The position numbers and the translations under genes are program-made. Below, piece by piece: positions 25,109 to 33,167 of a stretch of 38,963 nt of DNA. The DNA lies in assembly GCA_014728085.1 (NCBI GenBank), contig WJMF01000074.1, positions 1 to 38,963 on the forward strand, written 5' to 3'. This DNA comes from Candidatus Zhuqueibacterota bacterium. GTDB lineage: Bacteria > Zhuqueibacterota > Zhuqueibacteria > Residuimicrobiales > Oceaniaggregativiventaceae. The stretch's first letter is position 1. Each line of letters starts with the position of its first letter. The notes under the pieces are model-generated. The model was not told the origin of the DNA, searched no databases, and worked only from the letters and a program-made list of their open reading frames with translations.

Positions 25109-25666
25109 TCATTTCTTGTTATCGGAGTTTATTTTCTTAACAACACCAAGTATATTGGGAAGAGGCCAAAATCTATCGTTTTTATAGGTTTCAAAAAAAC
25201 CGGTTTCAAAGATACCGGACAATGAGAGCTGGATGGATTCACAGGATAAATACAAAGATGCCTCAGGCCCGCCTTCGAGATGTTGTGCGCATCGAAGATT
25301 GATGGGTAAATCCGGAAGGATATGATTAAACTCAACCATGGAGAGTGGTGTTTGGCAAAAAATAAACATGATATGGCCATGACGATCCTGCCCCAGGGCC
25401 GCTTCGCTCCACTTTTTGATTGGCAAATTATTGTGATCCTTTTCAGCGGCGCATAGTAATTTAAACGCATATTTTTCGGGGTCAATGCGAATGATATTTA
25501 GTTTCGCATCCTCAAGCGCATACCCTGGAGGCAGGTTAAAGCTTCCGAACCAGAGCCCGTCATCCAGCTCCATCCAGGTGGAATCCTGACAAAACAATAA
25601 AGAAACAGACAAAAGTATACCCGGCAATATAAAATGCAACAGGGTAAATAATGAGATATTCATCAT
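25109..25666 (-). CDS. Exported phosphodiester glycosidase-like protein
   Basis: The protein has about 186 residues with an N-terminal signal sequence (SLFTLLHFILPGILLSVSLL). The mature part starts WMELDDGLWFG, followed by IIRIDPEKYAFKLL, the block PLSMVEFNHIL and the late signature LEGGPEASLYL, with a closing FWPLPNILGVV. These match the phosphodiester glycosidase (NAGPA/DUF2233-type) family, which cleaves sugar-phosphodiester bonds. It is shorter than the usual 250-300 residues and seems to lack the central segment. The start is one of two adjacent ATGs (25666, 25663); a TTG at 25675 is also in frame. Its stop lies 58 bases upstream of the start of the UroD-type gene on the same strand. Confidence 0.75.
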   Translation of the reverse strand: MMNISLFTLLHFILPGILLSVSLLFCQDSTWMELDDGLWFGSFNLPPGYALEDAKLNIIRIDPEKYAFKLLCAAEKDHNNLPIKKWSEAALGQDRHGHIMFIFCQTPLSMVEFNHILPDLPINLRCAQHLEGGPEASLYLSCESIQLSLSGIFETGFFETYKNDRFWPLPNILGVVKKINSDNKK

Positions 25667-25893
25667 CACCAACAAGAGATTTGCACTGAGCGTTTATTCC
25701 TAAATTCAGCCTCACAGCCAAAAGCCGCATGGCATTGACGAAATACATCTCAAAAAGAGAATCATGTCTTTTTCATGTGCCTTTTTAAAAATTCAGGCAT
25801 AAACCGGTTTGCCCACCAAGGCGTTCCGGTCTTTTACGAGCCGATAAACAGTTATTCAAATCATAAATGCAGTGGCCGAATTTTTTTCTGAAT

Positions 25894-26307
25894 TTATTGC
25901 TCAGAATGAGCCGGCGAACCAGCTCCCTGATTTGCCGCCTTTCCCTTGAGTAAAAAATAAACTGATACAGCAAAAATCAAAACCTGAAACTCCATACCCA
26001 TGTTGCCGATAGAATTCCAGCCATGCTGCCAGTGAACCATAAATATCGCTCCCAGCATAATGACGGCAAAGGAGAGACCCGCAAGGCGGGTTGTCCAGTC
26101 CGGACCAAAACCTCCCCAGAGAATAAGAAGGGCGCCACCCACTTCGCCGAGGGCAATCAAATAAACCAGAAAAAGGGGCAGCCCCATACTGTCCGCCATA
26201 CCCGGTGCCGAGCTGAACTTGGGCAAGCCGTGGTAGAAAAATATAGCAGCCAGGGTCAAACGCGGCAGCCAATGGGCAAAACCGGATAATTTGTTTAATA
26301 GTTGCAT
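25894..26307 (-). CDS. DoxX family membrane protein
   Basis: The 137-residue protein has four hydrophobic segments: LPRLTLAAIFFYHGLPKF, FLVYLIALGEVGGALLIL, RLAGLSFAVIMLGAIFMV and EFQVLIFAVSVYFLL. This is the DoxX layout, including the HGLPKF motif after the first helix and the GEVGGALLIL pattern of the second. DoxX proteins are poorly defined and are linked to terminal oxidases or oxidative stress. The start has an ideal AAGGAGT site. A 26-frame-shifted overlapping frame on the same strand is a shadow of this gene. Confidence 0.9.
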   Translation of the reverse strand: MQLLNKLSGFAHWLPRLTLAAIFFYHGLPKFSSAPGMADSMGLPLFLVYLIALGEVGGALLILWGGFGPDWTTRLAGLSFAVIMLGAIFMVHWQHGWNSIGNMGMEFQVLIFAVSVYFLLKGKAANQGAGSPAHSEQ

Positions 26308-26519
26308 GTCTGACTCCTTGTGTTATGTGTAATTTTTACTATTCGTCGATCAGTTAAAAGTATGAACCAAAAAAGAGAGCTGAAAATTCCACAGATGCAA
26401 AAAAAATGCCGGTCTCTGAACACTCAACACGTAACGGCTGTCTCTTCCGTTGCGGGGACTGCATCCTTTTGTATGAGCAAACCGGATGCGATTCTGCGCT
26501 CAACGGCTTTAACTACAAG

Positions 26520-28796
26520 TTAACGCAACAGGATCAGTTTCTTTCCACCCCTCACCCTGTCATTTAGTTGAATCTGGTAAAAGTAAACACCTGAAGGAAA
26601 TCCTGCAGCATCCCAGTACAATTGGTGATCCCCTGGTGGTTGAAAACCAGGCTCCAGTTTGGCAATCCTGCGTCCTCTGAGAGTATATATGTTTATCCTG
26701 ACCAGTGTTTCTGTATAAAGAGAATACTGAATCGTGGTGCCATTGTTGAACGGATTGGGAAAATTTTGTAAAAGCTTAAAAGAAGGCGATACGGACTTTG
26801 GTGCATTATAAACGGCCGTATTCTCCGTCATGTTGCCACTCAACTCGGCAAACCGTTGCAGAGCTAATTTTGCATTATCATCTTCATGACGTATCAGCCC
26901 GCAAAAAAGCATATATCTGTTCAGGGCCCGGTGGTCGGGGGATTCTTCCTGCGGCGTGGTCAGGGTAAAATAAAAGAATGCAGCAGCACCATATGTCGCG
27001 CAACTTGAAAGCGCCTCTTCGACATACATGCGCTGGCGTTCTTCAGTAAAGGTATACATGTCAGCGCTCAGGGGGAGCTTTTCCTGCGGCAGATGACGGT
27101 CTATGGCAGGATAGCCGGTTTCCACGACCCAAACCGGCTTTTCCGGATATCCCAGTCCGGCAAGAGCTCTTCGAACCGCCCAGACATATTCACCAACCAT
27201 AAATCCCATGACCGGCAGAGCGATGGCGTAATTGGGATAGAAATTGATACCAACGATATCGACATCAGTAATCCACTTTTGCAACGAAGCCATAAAACCC
27301 AGCATATGAAAATCATGTACAATCAGGGCGGTGGGATCCTGAAGACGAACCGCCTCAACGAGAATATGCCAGACTTTATCCCGGAACGCTTCATCGAGCC
27401 ACAGATCGCCTTCGCGCCACCAGCCCGGCACCCGAGCTGCCCAGTCTGCGGCATTAAGCTCATTTTCAATCTGCCATACATCAATCCGATCGGCAAAATA
27501 TTTCACCGTGGCATGAGCATAAAGTTTGAGATTATACAAATATTCATTTTCACGAACGGCGACAAATCCCGGCAGTGCCGTCCACCCGGAGGTTGCCGGT
27601 GCTATGGCCAATCCGGACGCATCCAAAGGCAAGGCGTCCTGATGGCCGACCCCGACAGCCATAAACGGAGACAATCCCTGTGAACATCCCTCTTCCAGTA
27701 TTGCATCAAGGGTTTTATAGGCTTCCGGATTCAGGTATTCATGATTCTCCGGAACGATATTCATTTCCTGCGGCGATAAATCCGCCGGATCCAGGTCATC
27801 ACCCCTGTGGAAGCGGCTTTGTAGTTGCCGCCATCCGGCTTCGATGCGATAATCCCGGATTTTATATGTTTTCATAACATCAAAGGTTTTGGCAACACGC
27901 TTTTTCTGATCCCAGTTAGGGCGCCAGGGAAATCCTCTCTGCAATCCCCAGTATAGGAAACTAAATCCCGCTCTGTGTAAAGAGTTGCCTGCAGCTTCGC
28001 GGGGTTGGATACCGATAAAGACATCGGGATTCTCGGGTGTACCGGTTAAAAATCTGACCTCCTCGACAAAATTAATCTTCGATTCAAGGTGATCATATTC
28101 AGTATAGATCTCGATTTCCAGAGGAAAGGCCTGCAATGCCTGTGCAACCAGGCTGCTATCCCCGATTCCCAGCGAGGCAACCGGATTGAGCGCCAAAAAC
28201 GCTTCTTCGATAAACCTGGCCCGGAAATGCTCTGCGACTGCGTCGAGCTGTTGTTCCACAGCATCCGCGATACTCAGTTGAAGATAATCCGCAATGATCT
28301 GACATTGACTCCCGGAATCGTGGCCGATGCTGATAGGCGGTAACAGAACTTTGATTTTTTGTTGCAGGATTCGATACCGGCCATTCATAAATGCACCTGA
28401 CCCGTAAAAAATCCAGCCCATATCCCTGATATCCACATGAAAAAGGCATTCATATCCGGATGCAATCAGGCTGACGCTATCCATAGTAATTTTAACGGCA
28501 AAATCATAATACCCGGTACTGTCAATGAGATAACAAAAATTTGCATTCGCAGGAAAATAAAAAGTGTCGAGGGAGAGATCATAAGACCGGGCGAGACTGT
28601 CGGCCATTCGGATCATCGATGAATCCTCGATCATCTCTTTATACCATTCCTGCACGCTGCGATAGACAAGATCTTGCTGCATCCTGTGGTTGTGACCATT
28701 GATTCTCAAAATAAAATCCGATGCCTGGCTAAACACAGGTATCAATGTCGTTATTGATAAAAGCAAAAGGAATAGATCCAAAAATCTTTTCTTCAT
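26520..28796 (-). CDS. Secreted clan GH-A glycoside hydrolase-like protein with type A sorting domain
   Basis: The 758-residue protein has a signal peptide (LDLFLLLLSITTLIPVFSQA). Residues 26-270 are an unrecognised N-terminal region. Residues 275-650 form a TIM-barrel glycosidase with IWQ-type catalytic spacing: the acid/base is probably Glu446 in WQIENELN (Asn-Glu pair) and the nucleophile Glu559 in VWVVETGYP. The order and spacing are like GH53/GH39-type clan GH-A enzymes. The C-terminal 80 residues contain NFPNPFN, TIQYSL, a GVYFYQIQL strand and KKLILLR, a sorting domain of type IX secretion cargo. The protein should thus be exported through the outer membrane. The polysaccharide substrate is unknown. 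Confidence 0.85.
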   Translation of the reverse strand: MKKRFLDLFLLLLSITTLIPVFSQASDFILRINGHNHRMQQDLVYRSVQEWYKEMIEDSSMIRMADSLARSYDLSLDTFYFPANANFCYLIDSTGYYDFAVKITMDSVSLIASGYECLFHVDIRDMGWIFYGSGAFMNGRYRILQQKIKVLLPPISIGHDSGSQCQIIADYLQLSIADAVEQQLDAVAEHFRARFIEEAFLALNPVASLGIGDSSLVAQALQAFPLEIEIYTEYDHLESKINFVEEVRFLTGTPENPDVFIGIQPREAAGNSLHRAGFSFLYWGLQRGFPWRPNWDQKKRVAKTFDVMKTYKIRDYRIEAGWRQLQSRFHRGDDLDPADLSPQEMNIVPENHEYLNPEAYKTLDAILEEGCSQGLSPFMAVGVGHQDALPLDASGLAIAPATSGWTALPGFVAVRENEYLYNLKLYAHATVKYFADRIDVWQIENELNAADWAARVPGWWREGDLWLDEAFRDKVWHILVEAVRLQDPTALIVHDFHMLGFMASLQKWITDVDIVGINFYPNYAIALPVMGFMVGEYVWAVRRALAGLGYPEKPVWVVETGYPAIDRHLPQEKLPLSADMYTFTEERQRMYVEEALSSCATYGAAAFFYFTLTTPQEESPDHRALNRYMLFCGLIRHEDDNAKLALQRFAELSGNMTENTAVYNAPKSVSPSFKLLQNFPNPFNNGTTIQYSLYTETLVRINIYTLRGRRIAKLEPGFQPPGDHQLYWDAAGFPSGVYFYQIQLNDRVRGGKKLILLR

Positions 28797-28955
28797 TTCA
28801 CATCCGCCGGGTAAATATATAGAGTTATTCTACCCGAACCATTTGTTCTCTGAGATAGATATGCTTTTCCCGCAAAAAATCCAATCCATCGGCGAGGTTC
28901 AAATGCGAGTGGCCAGGTTGTGGAGTCTATTGCTTTGCAGAAATTCGCTCTGTTT

Positions 28956-29720
28956 TTATTCATTCTCTTTAATAGCTTCAGAGTCTATATCGAGATGACC
29001 GACCCGGATTTCACTTTTATCATATCCTTGCATCAGTTTCAGCATCTCCAATACATCACTGTTCCCGGTATGATAAGGATAGACGACTTTGGGTTTGATC
29101 ATTTTAACGGCATCAACAAACATTCCGGGCGACATTGTATAAGGCAAATTCATCGGCAGAAACGCAATGTCAATACCATTTAAATCGTTCATCTCTTCAA
29201 TGTTTTCCGTATCACCGGCAACATAAACTTTGGTGTCCCCGAATGAAAGTACATATCCGTTGCCTGCCCCTTTGGGATGATAGGGTTCACCGCTTTGTCG
29301 TTTGTGAACCCGGTTATATGCAGGCACAGCCTTGATCGTGATACCAAGTGCCTCTGTTTCATCACCATTTTTCATCACTGTACACTCGTCGAGCTTTTGT
29401 GCACAGGAAGCACTGCATATAATTCGGGTTGAATCGGTACTGATTTTTCCGATAGCATCAGGATCGAGATGATCTCCATGATGATGCGTTATCAATATCA
29501 GCTCCGCGTCCGGCATGGTGGAATAATCGGCATATCGCCCTACCGGATCAATATGAATAACAAGATCATTAAACGTGAAAAAAAGAGTACCATGTTCCAC
29601 AAACGCCAGTTCCAGGTCTCCCTTTGAAGTTTTGACCGTGTCCCGGTATAATTCGGGCTGAGCAAAAAGAAAACTGCAAAAAATTCCCGTCAATAATAAT
29701 ACAATATATGCAATCTTCAT
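28956..29720 (-). CDS. Exported metallo-beta-lactamase fold hydrolase (UlaG-like)
   Basis: The 254-residue protein has a signal peptide (IAYIVLLLTGIFCSFLFA). The metal-binding motif THHHGDHLD (78-86) is followed by the later ligands VAGDTE and YPYHTGNS, and the N-terminal half has the GTLFFTFNDLVIHIDPV pattern of UlaG-type enzymes. These hydrolyse esters or lactones, or serve as phosphodiesterases, with two zinc or manganese ions. Export is unusual for UlaG itself, which is cytosolic, but common in FCB relatives. The start has an AGGAGG site. The substrate is unknown. A 159-base gap separates it from the glycosidase gene. Confidence 0.88.
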   Translation of the reverse strand: MKIAYIVLLLTGIFCSFLFAQPELYRDTVKTSKGDLELAFVEHGTLFFTFNDLVIHIDPVGRYADYSTMPDAELILITHHHGDHLDPDAIGKISTDSTRIICSASCAQKLDECTVMKNGDETEALGITIKAVPAYNRVHKRQSGEPYHPKGAGNGYVLSFGDTKVYVAGDTENIEEMNDLNGIDIAFLPMNLPYTMSPGMFVDAVKMIKPKVVYPYHTGNSDVLEMLKLMQGYDKSEIRVGHLDIDSEAIKENE

Positions 29721-29761
29721 GAGAGGCCTCCTCGTTTTCTTTGTTTGAAAAATAATTTTAC

Positions 29762-29953
29762 TTATCTGTAGCGTAAAGATGCCCTGTGTTTACGGCTTAA
29801 ACCCTGCAGTTTTAAATAATAAAAGAGCTTCGCTTTACGCTGATTCAATCGTCCAATCATTTGCAATTGACCAGCATCAACCAGCTCAAAAAGATGCGCG
29901 GTAGTTTTATACGCCTCATCCATTTCCTGATAAAGCAATCGTTTCCAGTCCAT
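29762..29953 (-). CDS. Short protein resembling the N-terminus of DinB-like proteins
   Basis: The 63-residue frame starts at an ATG with GGAG upstream, better placed than the frame opening at 29983. The first 30 residues (MDWKRLLYQEMDEAYKTTAH, then LFELVD) look like the first helix of DinB/YfiT four-helix-bundle proteins, whose normal length is 150-170. The rest (IGRLNQRKAKLFYYLKLQG) is basic and does not continue the family. It is therefore probably a truncated gene, or a small unrelated protein. No metal-binding histidines are kept. Confidence 0.4.
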   Translation of the reverse strand: MDWKRLLYQEMDEAYKTTAHLFELVDAGQLQMIGRLNQRKAKLFYYLKLQGLSRKHRASLRYR

Positions 29954-30019
29954 ATTTTCTCCAGCTCTCACAGCATGTAACAACCGGTTTTTTGCATCAC
30001 TTAAATGCCAACACAGGTA

Positions 30020-31030
30020 TTACGGCTGATACGGCAGCGGTTCACACAATGCTCGCAGATTTTCCGGTGGTGTTCCTGCGGGAATTTCACAGCCTGCATT
30101 TACGATATATGGATTTCCCACCTGATCATATATCTGTTTTAACGCTTCCCGAATTCCGGTAACAGGCCCTTCTTTAATGCATCTCACCGGGTCAAGGTTT
30201 CCAGAAATCGCAGTTTTTGTGCCGATGTGTTTGCGAACCGTTCGCATATCCACCATAAAATCCACATCCAGTATGTCGATATTGAGTTCGGCAATTCCCG
30301 GCAGGAGATGTGTTATATCGCCACAGATGTGCAGTTTGACAAAGGCCCCGGCCTGCTTTATGGCGTGAACGAGTTTTTTTTCCTTTGGAAGGATGAGTTT
30401 TTCATACAACGTTGGTGAAACCTGGCTGGCGATAGCATCACCTATACCGATCGTATCCGCGCCGGCCTGAATTTGTGCGGCTGCAAAATCAATGGCAACA
30501 TCGACACAAATATCCATCAAATCCGATGCAAACAGCGGATCTTCAACCAGGTCGATGAGAAACGGCATGCTATTGCGAAGATCGGCAGCTTCCGCTGCCG
30601 GCCCTTCGACCCATCCGAGTATAGAATATTGCCGGGCTATGAGCTGACGATAAGAGTCGATCGCACGAATACGGTCAAGCATGCGTTCGGCAAGATGGGG
30701 ATTCGGCTGCTTTAAAGTCGATAATATTTTAATATTTTCAAGAGGATGCGTGCTACTCGGGGGCGCATCCGTCCGATAGGTTATTTGTCCGCCAAAAGCA
30801 TGGGTTTCGCGAAAAGGATCTGAAATTGCACTCACCTGATCCATTCCGAAGGTTTGGGCGCATTCCAAATTTGCCTGGACCAAGGTGCGGTAATCGGAAG
30901 CAAAGGAAGCATAATCAGATCCCATAAACTCGGCAGCAAATTGCATCAGTATCGGGGTGCGCGGAATATGGTCGACCGGTTGTCCTTGCAAAACGGCGAT
31001 ATATCTTTCATAGCTGTTCATCAAACCCAT
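30020..31030 (-). CDS. MtaA/CmuA-like UroD-fold methyltransferase
   Basis: The 336-residue protein is in the MtaA branch of the UroD superfamily, which transfers methyl groups between corrinoid proteins and coenzyme M or other thiols using zinc. The zinc ligands of that branch are in place: His234-x-Cys236 in KLHICGD and Cys314 in VNAGCEIP. Other family blocks are GADTIGIGDAIASQVSP and ISGNLDPV. The frame has an ATG at 31030 and a second at 31021 (MNSYERY); neither has a strong ribosome binding site. No corrinoid protein or coenzyme M gene is nearby, so a non-methanogenic thiol methyl acceptor is likely. The gene begins 45 bases after the broken membrane-protein gene. Confidence 0.82.
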   Translation of the reverse strand: MGLMNSYERYIAVLQGQPVDHIPRTPILMQFAAEFMGSDYASFASDYRTLVQANLECAQTFGMDQVSAISDPFRETHAFGGQITYRTDAPPSSTHPLENIKILSTLKQPNPHLAERMLDRIRAIDSYRQLIARQYSILGWVEGPAAEAADLRNSMPFLIDLVEDPLFASDLMDICVDVAIDFAAAQIQAGADTIGIGDAIASQVSPTLYEKLILPKEKKLVHAIKQAGAFVKLHICGDITHLLPGIAELNIDILDVDFMVDMRTVRKHIGTKTAISGNLDPVRCIKEGPVTGIREALKQIYDQVGNPYIVNAGCEIPAGTPPENLRALCEPLPYQP

Positions 31031-31075
31031 GCTGCGTTAATATACATACGTCTTTCAATAACAGGAATCCATAGA

Positions 31076-31372
31076 TTACATAGACACCTGTTTTCTCCCT
31101 ACACCAAGGTTCTGGCGTCTCAGACGAAATATTTCCAGCACCAGGATAAGATCTGCAAACAGCAGACCAATATCCAGGCCAACGCCCAACCGGAAGACAC
31201 CGAACAGTCCGTAAAACAAGCCGGCAAGTAACAGCACAACAGGCCATGTAGCGGACTTCTACCCTCTTAAGAAAATCGTAAACCCAATAACAACGGATAA
31301 AGTCGGGCAAGGGATCAGGCCGACCGGTGCTGCAATCAGATACATGAAATTGGATTGTTCTTTGTATATCAA
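31076..31372 (-). pseudogene. Membrane protein gene interrupted by an in-frame TAG
   Basis: From a TTG at 31372 (overlapping the TGA of the preceding gene) or the ATG at 31345, the frame reads MYLIAAPVGLIPCPTLSVV and IGFTIFLRG. It then meets TAG at 31259-31261 and continues in the same frame for 60 more residues with WPVVLLLAGLFYGLFGVFRL, GLLFADLILVLEIF and a basic tail, ending at TAA (31076-31078). Both halves are strongly hydrophobic and read as one integral membrane protein, broadly like DUF6064-type proteins, with a PCPT motif. One nonsense mutation, stop readthrough or a sequencing error could explain it. No upstream N-terminal part was found. Confidence 0.65.
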
Positions 31373-31566
31373 TCCGGTGATTCCCGGCGCCACTTTCCAA
31401 AGTAATAGAGTGCGGCGAGAAGAAATGCGATAATCGTGACGACATAGAGTAAGATTCCGATCCAGTCGTTGGGCAGGCGCCCGGCATAGCGGATCAATCC
31501 GATCATTTGCAAAGAGGCGGCAATCAGGGCACATACGGAAATAATGAGAAAATGTTTTGCGCTCAT
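31369..31566 (-). CDS. Small two-helix membrane protein
   Basis: The 65-residue protein starts at an ATG with AGGGAG upstream; the frame opens earlier, at 31614, without a ribosome binding site. It has two membrane segments, HFLIISVCALIAASLQMIGL and WIGILLYVVTIIAFLLAALYY, with a short polar loop and a charged end WRRESPD. Its TGA overlaps a TTG of the broken membrane gene. I do not recognise the family. It may have been co-expressed with that gene. Confidence 0.6.
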   Translation of the reverse strand: MSAKHFLIISVCALIAASLQMIGLIRYAGRLPNDWIGILLYVVTIIAFLLAALYYFGKWRRESPD

Positions 31567-31796
31567 GGCTGGTTCTCCCTGAATGAGTCGGCATAATTCA
31601 TTAAATAGTATCAAAACGCATAGATTGGAGCTGGAATTGTTTATAGTTTAATATATCAATGTCCCCGGCAAAGTGCAACATGCATTTTGTTCCATACCAA
31701 GCAGGTGACGGATTGCAGACTCGTACCAAAATGAAATCAGATTTTCAGGCGATATAAAACAATAGATTATAATCAAAAAACCTTGGAATGCGACAT

Positions 31797-33119
31797 TCAC
31801 CGCAATAATACCATTTTACCGCTTTCCACATATCCCCCTGCCGTCATTTGATAGAGATAAATACCGCTCGGCAAAGCCTGGTGAGAATTATTTTTGCCGT
31901 CAAATCTCAGTTGATGATATCCATGGCATTGATTCGACATGCTGATTTTTCTCACCGACCGCGACAGCATGTCGAAAATTTCAAATTCAACATCGCTGTC
32001 AAACGCCAGATAATATTCTATCGTTGTCAACGCATTGAACGGGTTGGGAAAATTGTGAATCAGGCGGGGGTGAAATACATGATCTCTATTCCCGGGATTT
32101 TTTACAGCGAGTTGCAAAGACGAGGTTGCCATGCCAACCTTGCCATTCGAGACATACATCATCACCAGCCCATCCCCGGTTGAAAGCCAATCCTGAGTGA
32201 ACGGACCATTTTGATCCCAGGACGCTTCCCCTGAGCTCAGCACAGGCTCATCACCCATGCGCTCCCAGGTGATTGCGTCATCGGAAAGCGCCAATCCGGT
32301 TTGTGCATTGGTAAAGTCGTAACCGCTCTGATTAAAAGAAAAGCCGGTATAGAGCATAAAAAACCGCCCATTCAGAATGCGTACCTGCGGCGCATAGACC
32401 GCTGCGGAGTCCCAGCCCTGATCCGGATGCGGAGAAAAGACCGGATTATGCTTGTATTTATTCCAGTGAATCCCGTCAGCAGACGTTGCCAGGCCCACAT
32501 GTATTTTCCAGTCTGCAGAGACGCCGTTATACCACAGATAAAACATCGAGTCTGTATAGACCACACAGGGTGATTCGATCCAGCTGTCGTCCCATTCTCC
32601 GGGATGCCCCCGCTGGAACAGCGGATTATGATGAGAGCGTTGCCAGGAAACACCATCATCTGAGATAGCCAACCCCAATTTCAGATCGGCGGCATTATCG
32701 GGTAATGTATCCGTATTGGCCATGTAATAGAGCCAGTACTCTTCTTCAACGCGGATGATATGCGGCGTTTCGATATGTCCGGAATCCCAGGTACCGCTGC
32801 TGTTTTCTCTGAAAACAGGATTGGTCTCAACCCCCTGCCAATTAATACCGTTGCCGGTAAAATAATAAATCCTCACACCGGGCCTGGCGCTGCCGGAGAC
32901 AAAGCCGCCGCCGCAGATCCACATGTGCAGAAGAAAACCGTCGTAAAACAGAACCGGATCGTTAAAAGCGATCACACCTTCCACCTGATCCGAAACGAGT
33001 ACAGGATTGCTGCCGGACTTGTGCCAGTGTAATTGTGCAGTCAGGGGCACATTCAGACAAAAAATCGAAATGGCCGGCACCCATATGCCAGCCATAAGAT
33101 TTTGTTGAATTTTAAACAC
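31797..33119 (-). CDS. Secreted five-bladed beta-propeller glycosidase-like protein with sorting domain
   Basis: The 440-residue protein has an N-terminal export signal (GIWVPAISIFCLNVPLTAQ). Residues 30-340 contain repeated blocks of the kind NPVF/NPLF...WD...P...YYLWYNG (for example VETNPVFRENSSGTWDSGHI, HHNPLFQRGHPGEWDDSW, KHNPVFSPHPDQGWDSA), characteristic of GH43/GH130-like propellers. From about 355 to the end lies the sorting domain with NFPNPFN, TTIEYYL and SGIYLYQM. The start is a GTG at 33119, as upstream GGGGG sits 11 bases away and the internal ATG at 33095 has no site. Catalytic residues are not assigned, so activity is unproven. Confidence 0.82.
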   Translation of the reverse strand: MFKIQQNLMAGIWVPAISIFCLNVPLTAQLHWHKSGSNPVLVSDQVEGVIAFNDPVLFYDGFLLHMWICGGGFVSGSARPGVRIYYFTGNGINWQGVETNPVFRENSSGTWDSGHIETPHIIRVEEEYWLYYMANTDTLPDNAADLKLGLAISDDGVSWQRSHHNPLFQRGHPGEWDDSWIESPCVVYTDSMFYLWYNGVSADWKIHVGLATSADGIHWNKYKHNPVFSPHPDQGWDSAAVYAPQVRILNGRFFMLYTGFSFNQSGYDFTNAQTGLALSDDAITWERMGDEPVLSSGEASWDQNGPFTQDWLSTGDGLVMMYVSNGKVGMATSSLQLAVKNPGNRDHVFHPRLIHNFPNPFNALTTIEYYLAFDSDVEFEIFDMLSRSVRKISMSNQCHGYHQLRFDGKNNSHQALPSGIYLYQMTAGGYVESGKMVLLR

Positions 33120-33167
33120 GGTACAGATAACCCCCGTTGTTAAAACGAAAATCGTTGGAGGGACAAA

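Noticed and set aside
26308-26519. Possible small gene between DoxX and the glycosidase
   Set aside because: Frames are interrupted on the minus strand and the plus-strand frame has no site and no recognisable protein.
30020-31030. Heme-pathway HemE
   Set aside because: The zinc ligand pattern His-x-Cys...Cys and lack of heme genes fit the MtaA branch.
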